Positions 1-10,556 of a stretch of 64,000 nucleotides of DNA are shown here, piece after piece. The notes below the pieces were generated by a model. It was not told the origin of the DNA, ran no database searches, and saw nothing but the letters and a program-made list of their open reading frames with translations. A program made the position numbers and the translations under genes. Numbering within the stretch: position 1 is the first letter of the stretch; each line of letters opens with the position of its first letter. Source of the stretch: Adiantum capillus-veneris (Eukaryota; Streptophyta; Polypodiopsida; Polypodiales; Pteridaceae); contig CM043963.1 in the NCBI GenBank assembly GCA_014529385.2, positions 109,222,912 through 109,286,911 on the forward strand, written 5' to 3'.

Positions 1-500
1 AGGTCAATTTGACTTGTCGGGAGCTCTCTAGTGTCCGGGGACGAGTCCTTTGGCGATGAAATTGCAAAATCTCGCGTGAAAGTTGACCTCCTTGGCTGAA
101 AATCAGCGTTTGCAGGTTTGGGAGCAAACTTTAATTGGGCTCTGATACTAGTTGATGAGCGCGAAGTGGTGTGTGCAAGTGATAAGAGCACGCGAGGAAG
201 TGCAGGGTGTGTGCAGAGAGAGGTGGCGATAGCCTGCAGGAGAGAGGGCGCTAGCAGAACGAAGAGGGAGAGAGAGCGCTACTCGTTGGCGGGGGGAATA
301 AGTAAGTGAGTTAAAAAACTCACATTCCCTTTATTAATATATATAGAACCAATTTAAAGTTGATGGCCAAGTTCAATGTGAACTTGGCCAAAGGTTAGTA
401 ACCTTTAAAATATACATTAAAGGGGGCCATTTGGGCCTTTAACCCAACAAAGGGCACATACATTATACTTGATGAAATTTAGTTTCTTTACTTTCTGGAA
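1..500. other. Repeat-derived flank, no gene
   Basis: No coding region is recognised. At 137-150 the minus strand reads TAGTATCAGAGCCC, one base away from the initiator-tRNA-Met primer binding site used by the retrotransposons elsewhere in this window. This may be the edge of a minus-strand element whose LTR lies to the right, but no LTR boundary can be seen. Confidence 0.3.
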
Positions 501-509
501 AGGATTGAA

Positions 510-2053
510 TGATGATTGAAGGTCGAATATGTTTTGACCTTGAAAAAGAACGCCAAGATTTTCTCTACACTCATGCCGATTGCTTTTCAGAGGGCCTGCT
601 AGGCGAGTTGCCGCTAGCTCGTCCTGAGGATCATACCATTGATCTGATACGTGGAAATACACCACCAAACCGGCCACCTTACTGTGTGAGCCGAGCCTAG
701 AGATACACCTTTTTTGGGACACATTGTCTCAGCAGAAGCAGGAGTGCAGATGGACCCGGCCAAGATAGAGATTATCCGTGATTGGTCCGATTTGAAGAAT
801 GTCCATTAAGTTAGAAGCTTCTTGGGCTTTAGAAGCTTCTTGGGCTTTAGAAGCTTCTTGGGCTTCTGTTCTTCCAATCGGCGGTTCATCAGAAAGTTTG
901 CAGAGGTTGCTTACCCCTTTGCATTTGTTGACATAGAAAGGAGTCCTTTTCTCGTGGGGACCCATAGAGGTGACTGCCTTTCAAAAATTGAAACAGAATT
1001 TGACTACAAGACCAGTTTTGACTTTGCCAGATTTGCAGAAGTCGTTTGAAGTATATTGTGATACTTGTGGTCGTAGTTTGGATGCGGTCTTAATGCAAGA
1101 AGGCCATGTCATTGCCTATGAGAGTCGATTGTTTTCAAGGCCGGAATTGACAATACAGATATGTGAGAAAGAGCTTTTGGCGGTTATCCATGCTCTTACT
1201 CAGTGGCGACATTACCACTCGGAGCCAATTTTACGGTTTTCACAGATGGTTGAAGTTAACACTACTTCTTGTCACAAAAGCAGCTATTGGAAAAGCAGAT
1301 GCGGTGGGCAAACATCTTGTCACAGTTTTACTTCCGGATTGTCCATGTGCAGGGACATAAGAAATTGGTGGCAGATACTTTGTCTTGGAAGCCGTTGGTT
1401 CTGGCTATTTCTGCGATACATTATAGCAACTTCGAGGGTATGGTCGGTCAGTACGCCACAGATACAGATTTTGCAGATGTATTCAATTGAATACAGAATG
1501 GGGAGGTAGTAGCGGACTATTCCATTAGGGATGGCTACTTGATGAAGAAAACGATGTTGTGCGTTACACGGCCATCGAGGGAAAAGGTTCTAACTGAATG
1601 CCACTGTCCACCTTCTACGGGTCAGCGCGGCATAACTACCACCTTGAAAGGTGTGGAGAGATACTCCTTTTGGTCGAGACTCAAGAAGGGCGTGGACGAT
1701 TCTTGTACGCAGTTGCTTCGTTTCTGGCAAGTGTTGACAGGCATAAAGCAAAGGGATTGTTACAGCCTTTACCCATACCCACCCGCCCTTGGAAAAGTAT
1801 TGCAATGGATTTTCCCGAGAACATAGCATGTTCACGATTCTTTATTGCCCAGATCTTCAGATTACATGGCATGCCTGAGACAATTGTCTCCGACAGACAC
1901 CCTAAGTTCACGAGTTCTTTTGGAAGGCTATGTGGGAGAACATTCGCACACAGTTGCAGTTCTCGTCATCGTTCCACCCGCAGATTGACGGGCAATCAAA
2001 GATTGCTAATTCAGTAGTACTAGATTTGTTGAAGTCTTCGTCTTTGGATCTGA
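510..2053 (+). pseudogene. Ty3-gypsy pol remnant (RT edge, RNase H, integrase)
   Basis: This is a broken polyprotein of a Ty3-gypsy retrotransposon. At 540-690 the frame carries the pre-RT motif RPEDHTIDLI, which also occurs in the better-preserved element near 60.5 kb. Most of the RT is missing: the sequence jumps to the end of RT (LGHIVS, then MDPAKIE) at about 715-765. RNase H follows at 970-1210 (FEVYCDTCGRSLDAVLMQ, AYESR, EKELLAVIHAL). The end of RNase H is in another frame at 1269-1400, and integrase pieces at 1540-2050 include the zinc-finger region, [11 protein letters not shown] and [20 protein letters not shown]. Several frameshifts and stops make it non-functional. It ends exactly where a minus-strand LTR begins at 2054. 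Confidence 0.85.
812..865 (+). repeat. 18-bp tandem repeat, three perfect units, inside pol
   Basis: Three identical 18-bp units run head to tail at 812-829, 830-847 and 848-865. Because 18 is a multiple of three the repeat keeps the frame, and it triplicates the conserved RSFLGF motif that joins RT to RNase H in Ty3-gypsy elements. The related element near 61.25 kb has the motif once. Confidence 0.95.
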
Positions 2054-2655
2054 TGTCACAAGACGGGCACCACGTGTCAATAGAAAAGAACAGACTGAAC
2101 AGTCTTTTAGCACTTCAATAACAACTGAGTTGAAAGAGAGAGACGACACGCAACACGGAGTGGCAGAATTCCACCCCGGAGAGTATTGGCCCCAAACCTT
2201 GGCGTCCCTTTCGGTATTTCTTATATTGCCTCAACACAGAACAAGCCGGTACTCCAGACTCTGCACCTTCTCCAAGAAGCATGCCAGAGAATGAGCCCTA
2301 ACCTCATATTTAAAGGCTCTTGGCCTGAAAAGCAGTTACAGTGAAAAGCCTTCAAAACTCAAAAGCTTTTGATCCAAAAGCAATGCCAAAGAGTTGCTAG
2401 TGTAAATCACGGAAATCCGTACAGTCCTGCCACGTCAGCACTGTCAGTGTAAGAAGCGAAAATCCGTATAGTTCTGCTTATCGGCACTGCCAACGTGAAA
2501 AGCGGAAATCTGTACAGTTCTGCCACGTCAGCAGTCAGCGGAATTTTCGAAAATCTGTTGCTGCTTCTTCTATTGCTTCTACTTCTTCTAGGGTTTAGGC
2601 CCCTCGGCCGGTCGCTCCGTTCTTCAGTACATCGACACGTCAGCAGTTTGTGACA
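2054..2655 (-). mobile_element. LTR of a Ty3-gypsy family, copy 1 (inverted)
   Basis: A 602-bp LTR in minus orientation. It shares the termini and most of its sequence with the LTR at 3542-4201: on its own strand it begins TGTCACAA and ends TGTCACA-complementary, giving 7-8 bp terminal inverted repeats. Its 5' end (at 2655) abuts a polypurine tract (GAAGGGGAGA on the minus strand), so this end behaves as a 3' LTR. It carries a run of ~45-50-bp internal repeats, each with an ACGT-type motif (TGACGTGGCA). No 5-bp target duplication is visible at either side of the inverted structure. Confidence 0.8.
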
Positions 2656-2930
2656 TCTCCCCTTCTTGAAAGAGAGTAATCGTCCGCGATTACAACATAT
2701 CTGCAAAACAACTTAAGTTAGCTCAAAAAATTTCCAAGGTCATTCCGAGGGACAATCAGTTTGCTCTTTTTGTTAAGGAGTTAGCTTCTCCTTTCGGCTC
2801 TTTTGATCAGTTTGCGAGGGACATTCCGAGGGACAATCAGTTTGCTCTTTTTGTTAAGGAGTTAGCTTCTCCTCTTGGCTCTTTTGATCAAGGAGTTGGC
2901 TTCTCCTTTCGTCCAGATCGGAACTCTTGA
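2656..2930 (-). mobile_element. 3' internal end of the same element (left arm)
   Basis: Read on the minus strand this is the untranslated tail that precedes the 3' LTR, ending in GAAGGGGAGA directly before the LTR. It is inverted-complementary to 3348-3541. The left arm additionally holds a ~72-bp direct duplication (about 2735-2880, repeated GGGACAATCAGTTTGCTC) that the right arm has once. Confidence 0.75.
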
Positions 2931-3154
2931 CTCCCGGCCCTGACTTAGATGGTTATGCGGGAGGAGTAATAAGAAGTGTGAGCAATGGTTACTCTCAGCA
3001 CCCCAAACGACGCAGGTTGCGGTCTGGGGGACGTTTGGTTGTAAAAGGCCTCTATATCTCCCGGCCCGGGCCTTTTTAGGTTATGCGGGAGGAGTCATGA
3101 GGGAGTCGTCGAATATCTCCCGGCCTGGACCTTGTTAGGTTATGCGGGAGGAGT
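2931..3154. repeat. Three CTCCCG/CGGGAG hairpin units in the spacer
   Basis: The spacer between the inverted arms holds three related ~37-bp units at 2931-2967, 3058-3095 and 3117-3154. Each begins CTCCCGGCC and ends GGTTATGCGGGAGGAGT, so CTCCCG can pair with CGGGAG to form a small stem-loop. The spacing is unequal (127 and 59 bp). The rest of the spacer to 3347 has no recognised feature. Confidence 0.8.
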
Positions 3155-3347
3155 GTTCATCGACAGCTTTATTTTTCTATCTCTTGTAACATGCATATGT
3201 AAGCATTTGTGTTGCATTGTGATGTGCCAACCACTGAATATTCCTAATTAGATGAGATTGCCTGGGTATGTAATTTTGGTGCATCAAGACACCTGTGGAA
3301 GATCAGTATGGTCTGGGTGTGATGGCTAATTTTACTACGCCGGAATA

Positions 3348-3541
3348 TCAAGAGTTCCGATCTGGACGAAAGGAGAAGCTAACTCCTCGATGAAAAGAGC
3401 CGAAATGAGAAGCTAACTCCTTAACAAAAAAAGCAAACTGATTGTCCCTCGGAATGACCCTCGGAAATTTTTGAGCTAACTTGAGTTGTTTTGTAGATAT
3501 GCTGTAATCGCGGACGATTACTCTCTTTCAAGAAGGGGAGA
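3348..3541 (+). mobile_element. 3' internal end of a gypsy element (right arm)
   Basis: Inverted-complementary to 2656-2930. It ends in AAGAAGGGGAGA, a polypurine tract directly before TGTCACAAG of the LTR at 3542. The phrase ATCGCGGACGATTACTCTC just upstream is typical of gypsy 3' tails, and a related phrase stands before the LTRs at 7578 and 25494. Confidence 0.75.
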
Positions 3542-4201
3542 TGTCACAAGTTGCTGACGTGTCAAAGCCCCGAAGAAGGGGGCCAACTTGCAAATGTCGG
3601 CTGAGGGGCCTAAACCCTAAGAAGAACAAGTAACAGAAGAAGTCCTCCCAACTTATGGGGACCCCGTTCGATGGGGCCCCAGGTGACTTAAAGGATTAAA
3701 ATAAAGCAAGACCAACACACGGGAAAAAAACTGATGACGTGGTAGATTTTCGAAAATTGCGCTGGCATGATGATGTGGCAGGTTGTACGGATTTCCGCGC
3801 TTTGCGCTGACTGATGACGTGGCAGTTGTACAGATTTCCGTAAATTACGCTGGCAACTATTTGGCTTTGCTTTTGGACCAGAAGCTTTTGAGTTTGAAAG
3901 CTTTTTATTGTAAACTACTTTTGGGGCCTAGTGCCTTTAAATATGAGGTTAGGGCTCATTCTATGGCATGCTTCCTGGCGAAGGTTCAGAGTCTCGAGTA
4001 CCGGCTTGTACTATGTTTTTGCAATATAAAGAAATATTGAAAGGGGCGCCAAGGTTTGGGGCCAATACTCTCCGGGGTGGAATTCCACCACTCCGTGTCG
4101 CGTGTCGTCTCTCTCTCTCTCTCAGTTCAGTTGTTATTGAAATGTTAAAGGTATGTTCAGTCTGTTCTTTTCTATTGGCACGTGGTGCCGGTTTTGTGAC
4201 A
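3542..4201 (+). mobile_element. LTR of a Ty3-gypsy family, copy 2
   Basis: A 660-bp LTR, starting TGTCACAAG and ending GGTTTTGTGACA. A polypurine tract lies immediately upstream. It contains two or three ~45-bp units with TGATGACGTGG followed by GTACRGATTTCCG (about 3730-3850), an AT-rich TTTAAATATG box at about 3937, and a short (CT)n run at 4113-4124. Integrase coding sequence starts right after the last base. No matching 5' LTR with primer site is visible. Confidence 0.8.
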
Positions 4202-4600
4202 GAGTTTATTTTTGATCTTCCCAAGACTCAAAGTGGGCAGGATGACATTTGGACAGTCACCGACAGATTCAATAAACAAGCCCACTTCATTCCAACAAAA
4301 GAAGACAGTTAAGCCTGATCATTTGGCGAAACTGCTTCTCTCAAAGATTTTCCGATTACATGGCTTGCCTGTGTCCATTGTTTTGGATGGAGATCCCCGG
4401 TTTACTAGTTTGTTTTGGAGGGCAATCAGGGAGAACATTGGCACACGATTGCAGTTCTCGTCCTCGTTCCACCCCCAGACAGATTGGCAATTTGAGATAG
4501 CCAATTCAGTGGTTTTGGATTTGTTGAAGTCTTATATTTCGGACCAGAAGACTCAAATGGGATTAGTATTTGCCCTTGGTGGAGGTTGCCTACAACAACA
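4202..4600 (+). pseudogene. Ty3-gypsy integrase core remnant
   Basis: A piece of the integrase catalytic core. Visible are the region DLPKTQSG with DIWTVTDRF, then KIFRLHGLPVSIVLDGDPRF and [20 protein letters not shown]. The second catalytic Asp is retained, but the usual SD context reads LD, and GQSE has become WQFE. One frameshift lies near 4310. It overlaps in content with the integrase of the 510-2053 remnant, so two separate element copies are present. Confidence 0.85.
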
Positions 4601-4639
4601 CAATTTATTCTTTGACGGGGAAGGCACCATTTGAGGTAA

Positions 4640-4870
4640 TTGACAATGACTAAGAAAGATACATTGGATGACTACTGCCAAAGGTTTTGGGATACTTATT
4701 TACCAGAGAGACCAGATTGAGCGGTTTTGCTGTGGTTTGCCAAAAGAGATTTGAGACTATTGTCTGGACCCGAAGTTTGACTCCATTCAGAGACTTCTGG
4801 GACATGCTAAGCAACGATTTGGAATGCATGCTGGCTCATTGACTTATCTTATGGACAGGATAGTATCCAC
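4640..4870 (+). pseudogene. Ty3-gypsy gag remnant
   Basis: Two frames together read as a gag capsid piece: DTLDDYCQRFWDTYLP in one, then QIERFCCGLPKEI, a stop, and DSIQRLLGHAKQRFGM in the other. Gag following integrase is the wrong order for one intact element, so this is a join between fragments. From about 4900 to 5060 there are four loose ~35-45-bp repeats with a GATGATAGC-type core. Confidence 0.6.
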
Positions 4871-5159
4871 CTCAATAGGGCAAGAGTCCGCCAGATCGAA
4901 GAGAATGAATTAGGGGAACCGGATGATAGCTTATCACAGGATTGTGGAAAAATCAGATGGTAGCACATCTGAAGGTCCGACGAAGGAAGGGAACCGGATG
5001 CTAATTCATCAAAGGATTCGGAGAAAGGGGATCAGATGATAGCGCATCTCAGGGTTCCAATGATTGAGACCGACGTGCCGATGGACAAGGAAAGCTAGCG
5101 AAGCTACCCACAGGTTCCAGGACACGGAAAGAAAGGAAAAAGGAATCAACTAGTAGTTC

Positions 5160-5428
5160 AAAGAATTCCACAGACCCAGGATAAGATTTTTGAAGTAGAT
5201 CAGTATGATCTAGATCTAGATACTGCTTTTGCCAAGGTGCATGAGTCTCTTGAGAAGTCTCAAGCATGGCATAAGAAGGCAACCGACAAGAATCGATGCG
5301 ACTTGCAGCTAAAGGAAGATGATTGGGTGCTCTTACGGTTTGAGACGACCCATGAAACCGGCCTGTTCAATCCAAAAAGGGCGGTAGACTTTACTTTAAA
5401 CCTTGATTTAGCTTTCACCCATTATTAG
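5160..5428 (+). pseudogene. Ty3-gypsy pol C-terminal remnant
   Basis: The frame reads AFAKVHESLEKSQAWHKKA, then TDKNRCDLQLKEDDWVLLRF. This is the post-integrase region of gypsy pol, where a Lys-rich helix is followed by a DWVLL-type strand. The stretch at 62.73-62.85 kb is the same region in the better-preserved element. The frame ends in a stop at 5426-5428 without a chromodomain. Confidence 0.75.
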
Positions 5429-5515
5429 TCGTCTATTTTACCTGTACTTTCAAGACACAACAAAGGGGAGAGGGATACAGGCTGCTAGATTGCACCTGTA
5501 TGAGTAGACAGACAC

Positions 5516-5562
5516 CAGATTGGCCCCTAACTTAGGCGCCCCTTTCGGTATTTCTTTATTGT
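5516..5562 (-). mobile_element. Short LTR fragment, inverted
   Basis: The minus strand matches the segment AAAGAAATACCGAAAGGGGC of the LTR at 7578-8178 and the equivalent part of the 3542-4201 LTR. Only about 47 bp are convincingly shared. Confidence 0.6.
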
Positions 5563-7577
5563 TCAAAAGAGGGAATAAACGCTGTGGTTCCTACAAGCTG
5601 CCCCGCACAAACTCGGCTGAATTTCCACTGTTCCAGCCTGATTTCGGCAGCATAACTGTACTAGAACCCTTCACAGTCAGTATTCCCACGCATTGGCTGA
5701 CTTTCCCGACGCCTACGGGCACTTTGCAAAACCTGGCGAGAATCTGCAGCACGCTGAATTCTCTGTTTTCAGCCCTGAAAATGCGCCAGATCACCTGTAC
5801 AGCGGTCCCCTTGCGTCCCCGAACCTCCTGGGGGTATTAGGGTCCGTTTAGGGCCAAAACCCTAAACCTGCAAAAATACACAGCAGGCTGTAATTCACTG
5901 TTTCGGGCTCCGTTTCGCGTGCCGGTCGCATCCCTAGCAAGTCCTCGAGCTCCCGCACCTGTAGGGCTACTTGCCCTTTGAATCGGACGAGATTTCTGGC
6001 GTGAAACCTCTCCGAATTCACCTGTACCTGCGGGGGGATTAGCCGCTAGCTAATCCAGTACCTGTGCAAGAGGCTCTTGCCTCGGCAATCGCGCATGAAC
6101 CCACACAACTGTACATTGGTCAAATGAAAAGCCCACTAGAGGGGCATAACATACTGCCAAAGGGGAGAGAGAGGGCAGTGCGTAGCGTGCAGGGCATCAC
6201 TCCTGGCACCGCACTGTGCATAAGAGGGAAAGCAAGCACTCCATAGCTCTTAACCTGTGACAGAGACTTGCAAAATGAGCCTCCCAGCTATAAATCACGT
6301 TTTTGCCTTCTCTATAAGTAGTAAACTGGCCTCAGAGTGCCAAGTGTCACTCATTTGTGCATTTTCCCGCTTTAGACCCTCGGGTCTAAAAATATCTCAC
6401 CTGCAGCCTCTGTTGACTTGGCCACAGAGTAACAAAATGATCCCCATGTCAAACTGCACGTAATGACGCGAAGACATTTTCAGGTCCCAAAATAGCAGTT
6501 CCCTAAATTTTAGGAGATGCTGCCATTATATCTTTCTAGGTCATCCGACCCTCTTTGTACACTGCGGCCACATCCAGAACTGAAATGTAGCCTCTGTAGC
6601 AAAGGATTCCACTTTGGCTAGTCAATGACCCCACTTGGCTAACCATAGTCCTTGTCCAACCTTAGTGCTCTCTTGCCCTCAGGCCTGGACTCCCTCTGGA
6701 CAGTTCCACACTAGCTATGCAATGCAGGGCAGTTAGATTTCCCGAGGGGTGTTTCCAAAAAGTGAAAGTAAATAGATAATAAGAAAGAAATCAACAAAAA
6801 GGATAGATAGTAGTCACACGCTGGTGACAGACGACACGTCTAAGGAAATGAAAGGGAAAGGAGCGACTTTTTCCAAAACTAAGAATGCGAGACTATGGTC
6901 CTTTCCAGATTCAAGAGAAGATAAATGATGTATCCCTCAGATTTGGAACTTTATCTTGAGGCTTCGATCTAGCTTCGACTATTCCGAGAGATCTCGTGGA
7001 TCAGTAGGGTTGAATCTGGTGCAGACGGGACTGCACAAGAGGGGAGTCACTCCGCTCCTTTGTCACAAGTTACCCAGATGGAATAAAGTCACTGATTTCC
7101 CTTTGAATTTCAAGGATACTGATGGGGTGACAGTATTCTGCTGGATGACTTTATGAAAGAAGTACTTCGATATGAGAGTTCTCAAAGTGATTCTGATTTA
7201 TGTGTGCTCTTACATGTGATTGTGTTTGAGTGCAGGTTTGAGAGACTAAATGATTGCAGTTTTTCGGTTTTGAGATTCTATGGACATGATAGCAATAAGA
7301 ATTAGTCGATCCGACATCAGTGGGATTTGGTGTGGATCTAGATGCGATTGCTAAACACATTTCCGAGAGATCATAGTCCGAGATCTCGATGGACTTTATG
7401 TGATTTGGTTTGTATGTGATGTGGATGTTCAGTGACTATCATCTTTGTGCAAGTGTTGGATTTGTGTCGTCTAGTGCGTTGGTACTTAGAGTCAGTGTCT
7501 ACTAAACTGGTATTTGGCTTGTGTTTGATTTTGAAGGCGTAATCAAGGACGATTGCAACTCTTTCAAGAGGGAGGCA
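5563..7577. other. Non-coding, repeat-like region
   Basis: No protein or RNA gene is recognised. The last ~200 bases are the untranslated 3' tail of a gypsy element, with the phrase AATCAAGGACGATTGCAACT and a purine-rich AAGAGGGAGGCA just before the LTR at 7578. The rest is probably old LTR or leader sequence. Confidence 0.4.
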
Positions 7578-8057
7578 TGTCACAAAATGATGACATGGCA
7601 TGTCCGTCCTAGCAACTGACAAAAAATTAAAGAATAAGTTGTTTCCAACTTATAGGGTACCGTTTGATGGGGCCCTAGGGGACAGAAGACTCATTAAAAG
7701 AGAACTAGCGCAAAGATGTTGATGTGGCAGACTGTCCGTACAATCCCGCAAATCGTGCTGACTGCCGACGTGGCACTTGTACAGATTTCCGCGATCTGCG
7801 CTGCCAACTTTTGGCGCTAGATTTTGGGTCCAAGATGCTTTTGAAATGATTGCTTTCGGGGCTTTGCTTTTGGGGCATCCCTTGTAAGAATAAAAGAGCC
7901 CTTGGGGCCTCACTCTGCAAAGCATTTGGACGCAGAGTCTGAGAGCAGAGGTCCCTCAGGAGTTGTACTTGGCAATGATTAATGATAAAGAAATACCGAA
8001 AGGGGCGCTAGACTTTGGGGCCAATACCTCTGGGCACAGAACTACGCCGGGCCGTGT

Positions 8058-8100
<43 letters not shown>

Positions 8101-8178
8101 ATTAAGGTTTAGTGATTTTGAAGTTTCTGTTTGCGTGTTGCTATTGATTTCTCACTTGGAGTGTCCAATCCTGTTACA
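7578..8178 (+). mobile_element. LTR of the same gypsy family, copy 3
   Basis: It starts TGTCACAAAA after a purine-rich tract and shares the LTR body with 3542-4201, including two ACGT-type units (GATGTGGCAG, GACGTGGCAC) and GAAATACCGAAAGGGGCGC. A (CT)19 run lies at 8061-8098. The 3' boundary is inferred from CCTGTTACA at 8178, by analogy with the GTGACA end of copy 2, and could be off. It sits about 0.5 kb upstream of the first visible exon of the U-box gene. Confidence 0.65.
8061..8098. repeat. (CT)19 microsatellite
   Basis: A pure CT run inside LTR copy 3. Copy 2 has a shorter run at the corresponding place (4113-4124), so expansion happened within the LTR. Confidence 0.95.
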
Positions 8179-8681
8179 AAACTACTCTAAAGTGCTTGGA
8201 CATGCACGTTCTGCATACATGCTCACAAGGGTGCCAAAATGCTACCTAGGCTGTCCTAAACCCTAGAAGGATGAGTTAGCTTGTCCACATGCACGTGACA
8301 TTTGAGTAGTGAAAGGGTGGTATCCCCCCCCCCCCCCAAGCTGCCCTGAAGTCTCTCAAACTGGCCCAAGTGTATGGATCAGCTCCAACCAAATGTCACG
8401 AGCAGTCTCTGCCAGTGGGACAGGACGAGCCTTGAAGATGCGAAAGCAGCGGGCCTCTTTCTTTTGTTTCGACTTTAGTCTTTTCATAATAATACCATCA
8501 TATTCATGTGTACGGGTTTGTTTATAGCTGCAAGTTTCCTTGTGCAGGGGCTCAATAAACAAGGGTACAAATTGAATGGCATGCACTAGTTTAACTTGAC
8601 ATTACTCAATGTATAAGTATCTTTGATAGAGTAATGCAGACTATGCCTTTTGAAGGAGTTTTGTATCTTTTGCTGTGTAAG
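8179..8681. other. Upstream of the U-box gene; no first exon found
   Basis: Holds a C13 tract at about 8327-8339 and no recognised coding sequence. The last ~25 bases are pyrimidine-rich and end TGTGTAAG, which I read as the splice acceptor of the first visible exon. An ATG at 8643 is in frame but lies inside this presumed intron end. Confidence 0.45.
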
Positions 8682-10556
8682 GTTTTGGAGAGCGAAGCTG
8701 TTTTAAAACAATTTGCAGCTGTGACGTCAGCTCTAGAACAGGCCCTTGACGACTTGCCCTATGATTCTCTTGAGATTTCTGATGAAGTTCGTGAGCAGGT
8801 ATGCGTCATGCAGGAGTGGTTTATGAGCAAGAGCTCAATGGGGCAAATGACACCCTTAAGTACCTTGTAGTTTACTTTGTTTTGTTCATGCGGTCTCTGT
8901 TGGTCTCCAGGTGGAGCTTGTGCATACCCAGCTGAAAAGAGCTAAGGGGCGAGCAGATGCACAGGATGTTGAGCTGTACAATGATGTGGCTGTTCTGTCT
9001 CAAGAGAGTGATAAGGCTGTTACGACTGCTGCACTGGAACGGCTAGCAGAGAAACTTCATTTGAAGACTTTATCAGATATAAAGCAAGAGGAAAGGGCTC
9101 TGAACCGTGCTTTATCTGCCAATGGAGGAGCCCAAAGCGAGAGACTGACAGAAATGACGTCTTTATTGGATTATTTTAAGAAATTATCTATTAATGATAA
9201 CGGCTTGTTGGATGTACTTGACAATGAGAAAAGCATGCAATCTGAAAAGCTCGGATCTCCCATCATTCCAGATGATTTTCGATGTCCCATCTCTTTGGAA
9301 CTTATGAAAGACCCGGTTATTGTGGCAACTGGTCAGGTAAGTTTGGTCCTCTTGTAATTGTGTTCTCACTAAGATTTATCTTTGATGACTTACCATGTTT
9401 TTTTTGTGACATTCTGAAGACGTATGAAAGATCTTGCATTCAGAAATGGCTAGATGCTGGGAACAGAACCTGCCCAAAGACGCAACAAGTTCTTGCTCAC
9501 TTGATTTTGACACCAAACTACGTTCTTAAAAGCTTGATTGCTCAATGGTGTGAAATACATGGAGTAGAGTTGCCAAAAAAGGTTGAGCCTGTTGTTGCTA
9601 TCTGTACATTTACTTGCGTGCATTTGTGTTGGACTTGGGCAGGAAAATTAAGGAATTTTTCAATATTGTAACAGATCCCTTCAGGTGAGCGCCAGACTAT
9701 TGATGTCCTACTTCAGAAGTTGTCTCTTGGCCAACCAGACGTGCAGAGAGCTGCAGCAGGAGAAATACGTATGCTTGCAAAAAGAAATGCAGAAAACCGA
9801 GTTTGCATTGCAGAGGCAGGGGCCATCCCTCTTCTTGTGAAACTACTTTCATCTGCAGATCCGCGCACCCAAGAACATGCAGTTACAGCACTTCTGAATC
9901 TTTCAATACATGATGGTAACAAGGGGATGATTGTCAGCAGTGGAGCTATTGATCCTATTGTGGAGGTTTTGAAAAATGGAAGTATGGAAGCAAGAGAAAA
10001 TGCTGCCGCGACTCTGTTCAGTCTCTCCGTTGTGGATGACAATAAGATAACCATAGGTGCTTCTGGGGCCATACCTGCATTGGTCAGTTTACTCCGTGAT
10101 GGTACGTTGAGAGGAAAAAAAGATGCTGCCACTGCATTGTTCAATCTTTCTATCTTCCAGGGAAACAAAGCCAAAGCGGTGAGAGCCCTTGTAGTGCCCC
10201 CGCTGATGCAGCTCCTAAAGGACCCGTCCTCTGATATGGTTGATGAAGCTCTGGCAATTCTTGCAATATTGGCGACTCATCATGAAGGCAGAGCTGCTAT
10301 TAGTCAGGCTTCTGCCACCCCAGTGTTGGTGGAACTTATCAAAACAGGATCACCCCGAAACAAGGAGAACGCTGCCGCAGTTCTTTTAGCTCTTTGCTTG
10401 AATGACGTGGTACAAACAGCATTGGTTGGACAGCTGGGAGCTCATGGACCTTTGATTGAGCTTGCAAAGAATGGAACAGGGAGAGGGCGGCGCAAAGCTT
10501 CCTCGCTTTTAGATCATATGAACAGACATGAGAAGGCTGCTCCTGACTTGGTTTAG
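8682..10556 (+). CDS. U-box/ARM-repeat E3 ubiquitin ligase (PUB12/13/14/SPL11 clade), 5'-incomplete
   Basis: A plant U-box ubiquitin ligase, which recruits an E2 through the U-box and substrates through ARM repeats. Exons inferred from frame and GT/AG sites: 8682-8798, 8911-9336, 9420-9581 and 9675-10556, all phase 0, about 528 residues. The first two exons hold the end of the UND domain ([23 protein letters not shown]). The U-box starts at [17 protein letters not shown] (residue ~159) and crosses an intron at [12 protein letters not shown], a junction known in this clade. About seven ARM repeats follow ([53 protein letters not shown]). The last acceptor could instead be 9685 if the donor is 9604. 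Family members are ~610-660 residues, so ~100 N-terminal residues are missing. They may lie upstream of this window or be lost. No internal stop or frameshift is seen; the paralogue assignment is open. Confidence 0.92.

Noticed and set aside
8634-8681. ATG at 8643 as the true start of the U-box protein
   Set aside because: The family has ~100 more residues upstream, the encoded stretch does not match the family, and a convincing splice acceptor ends at 8681.
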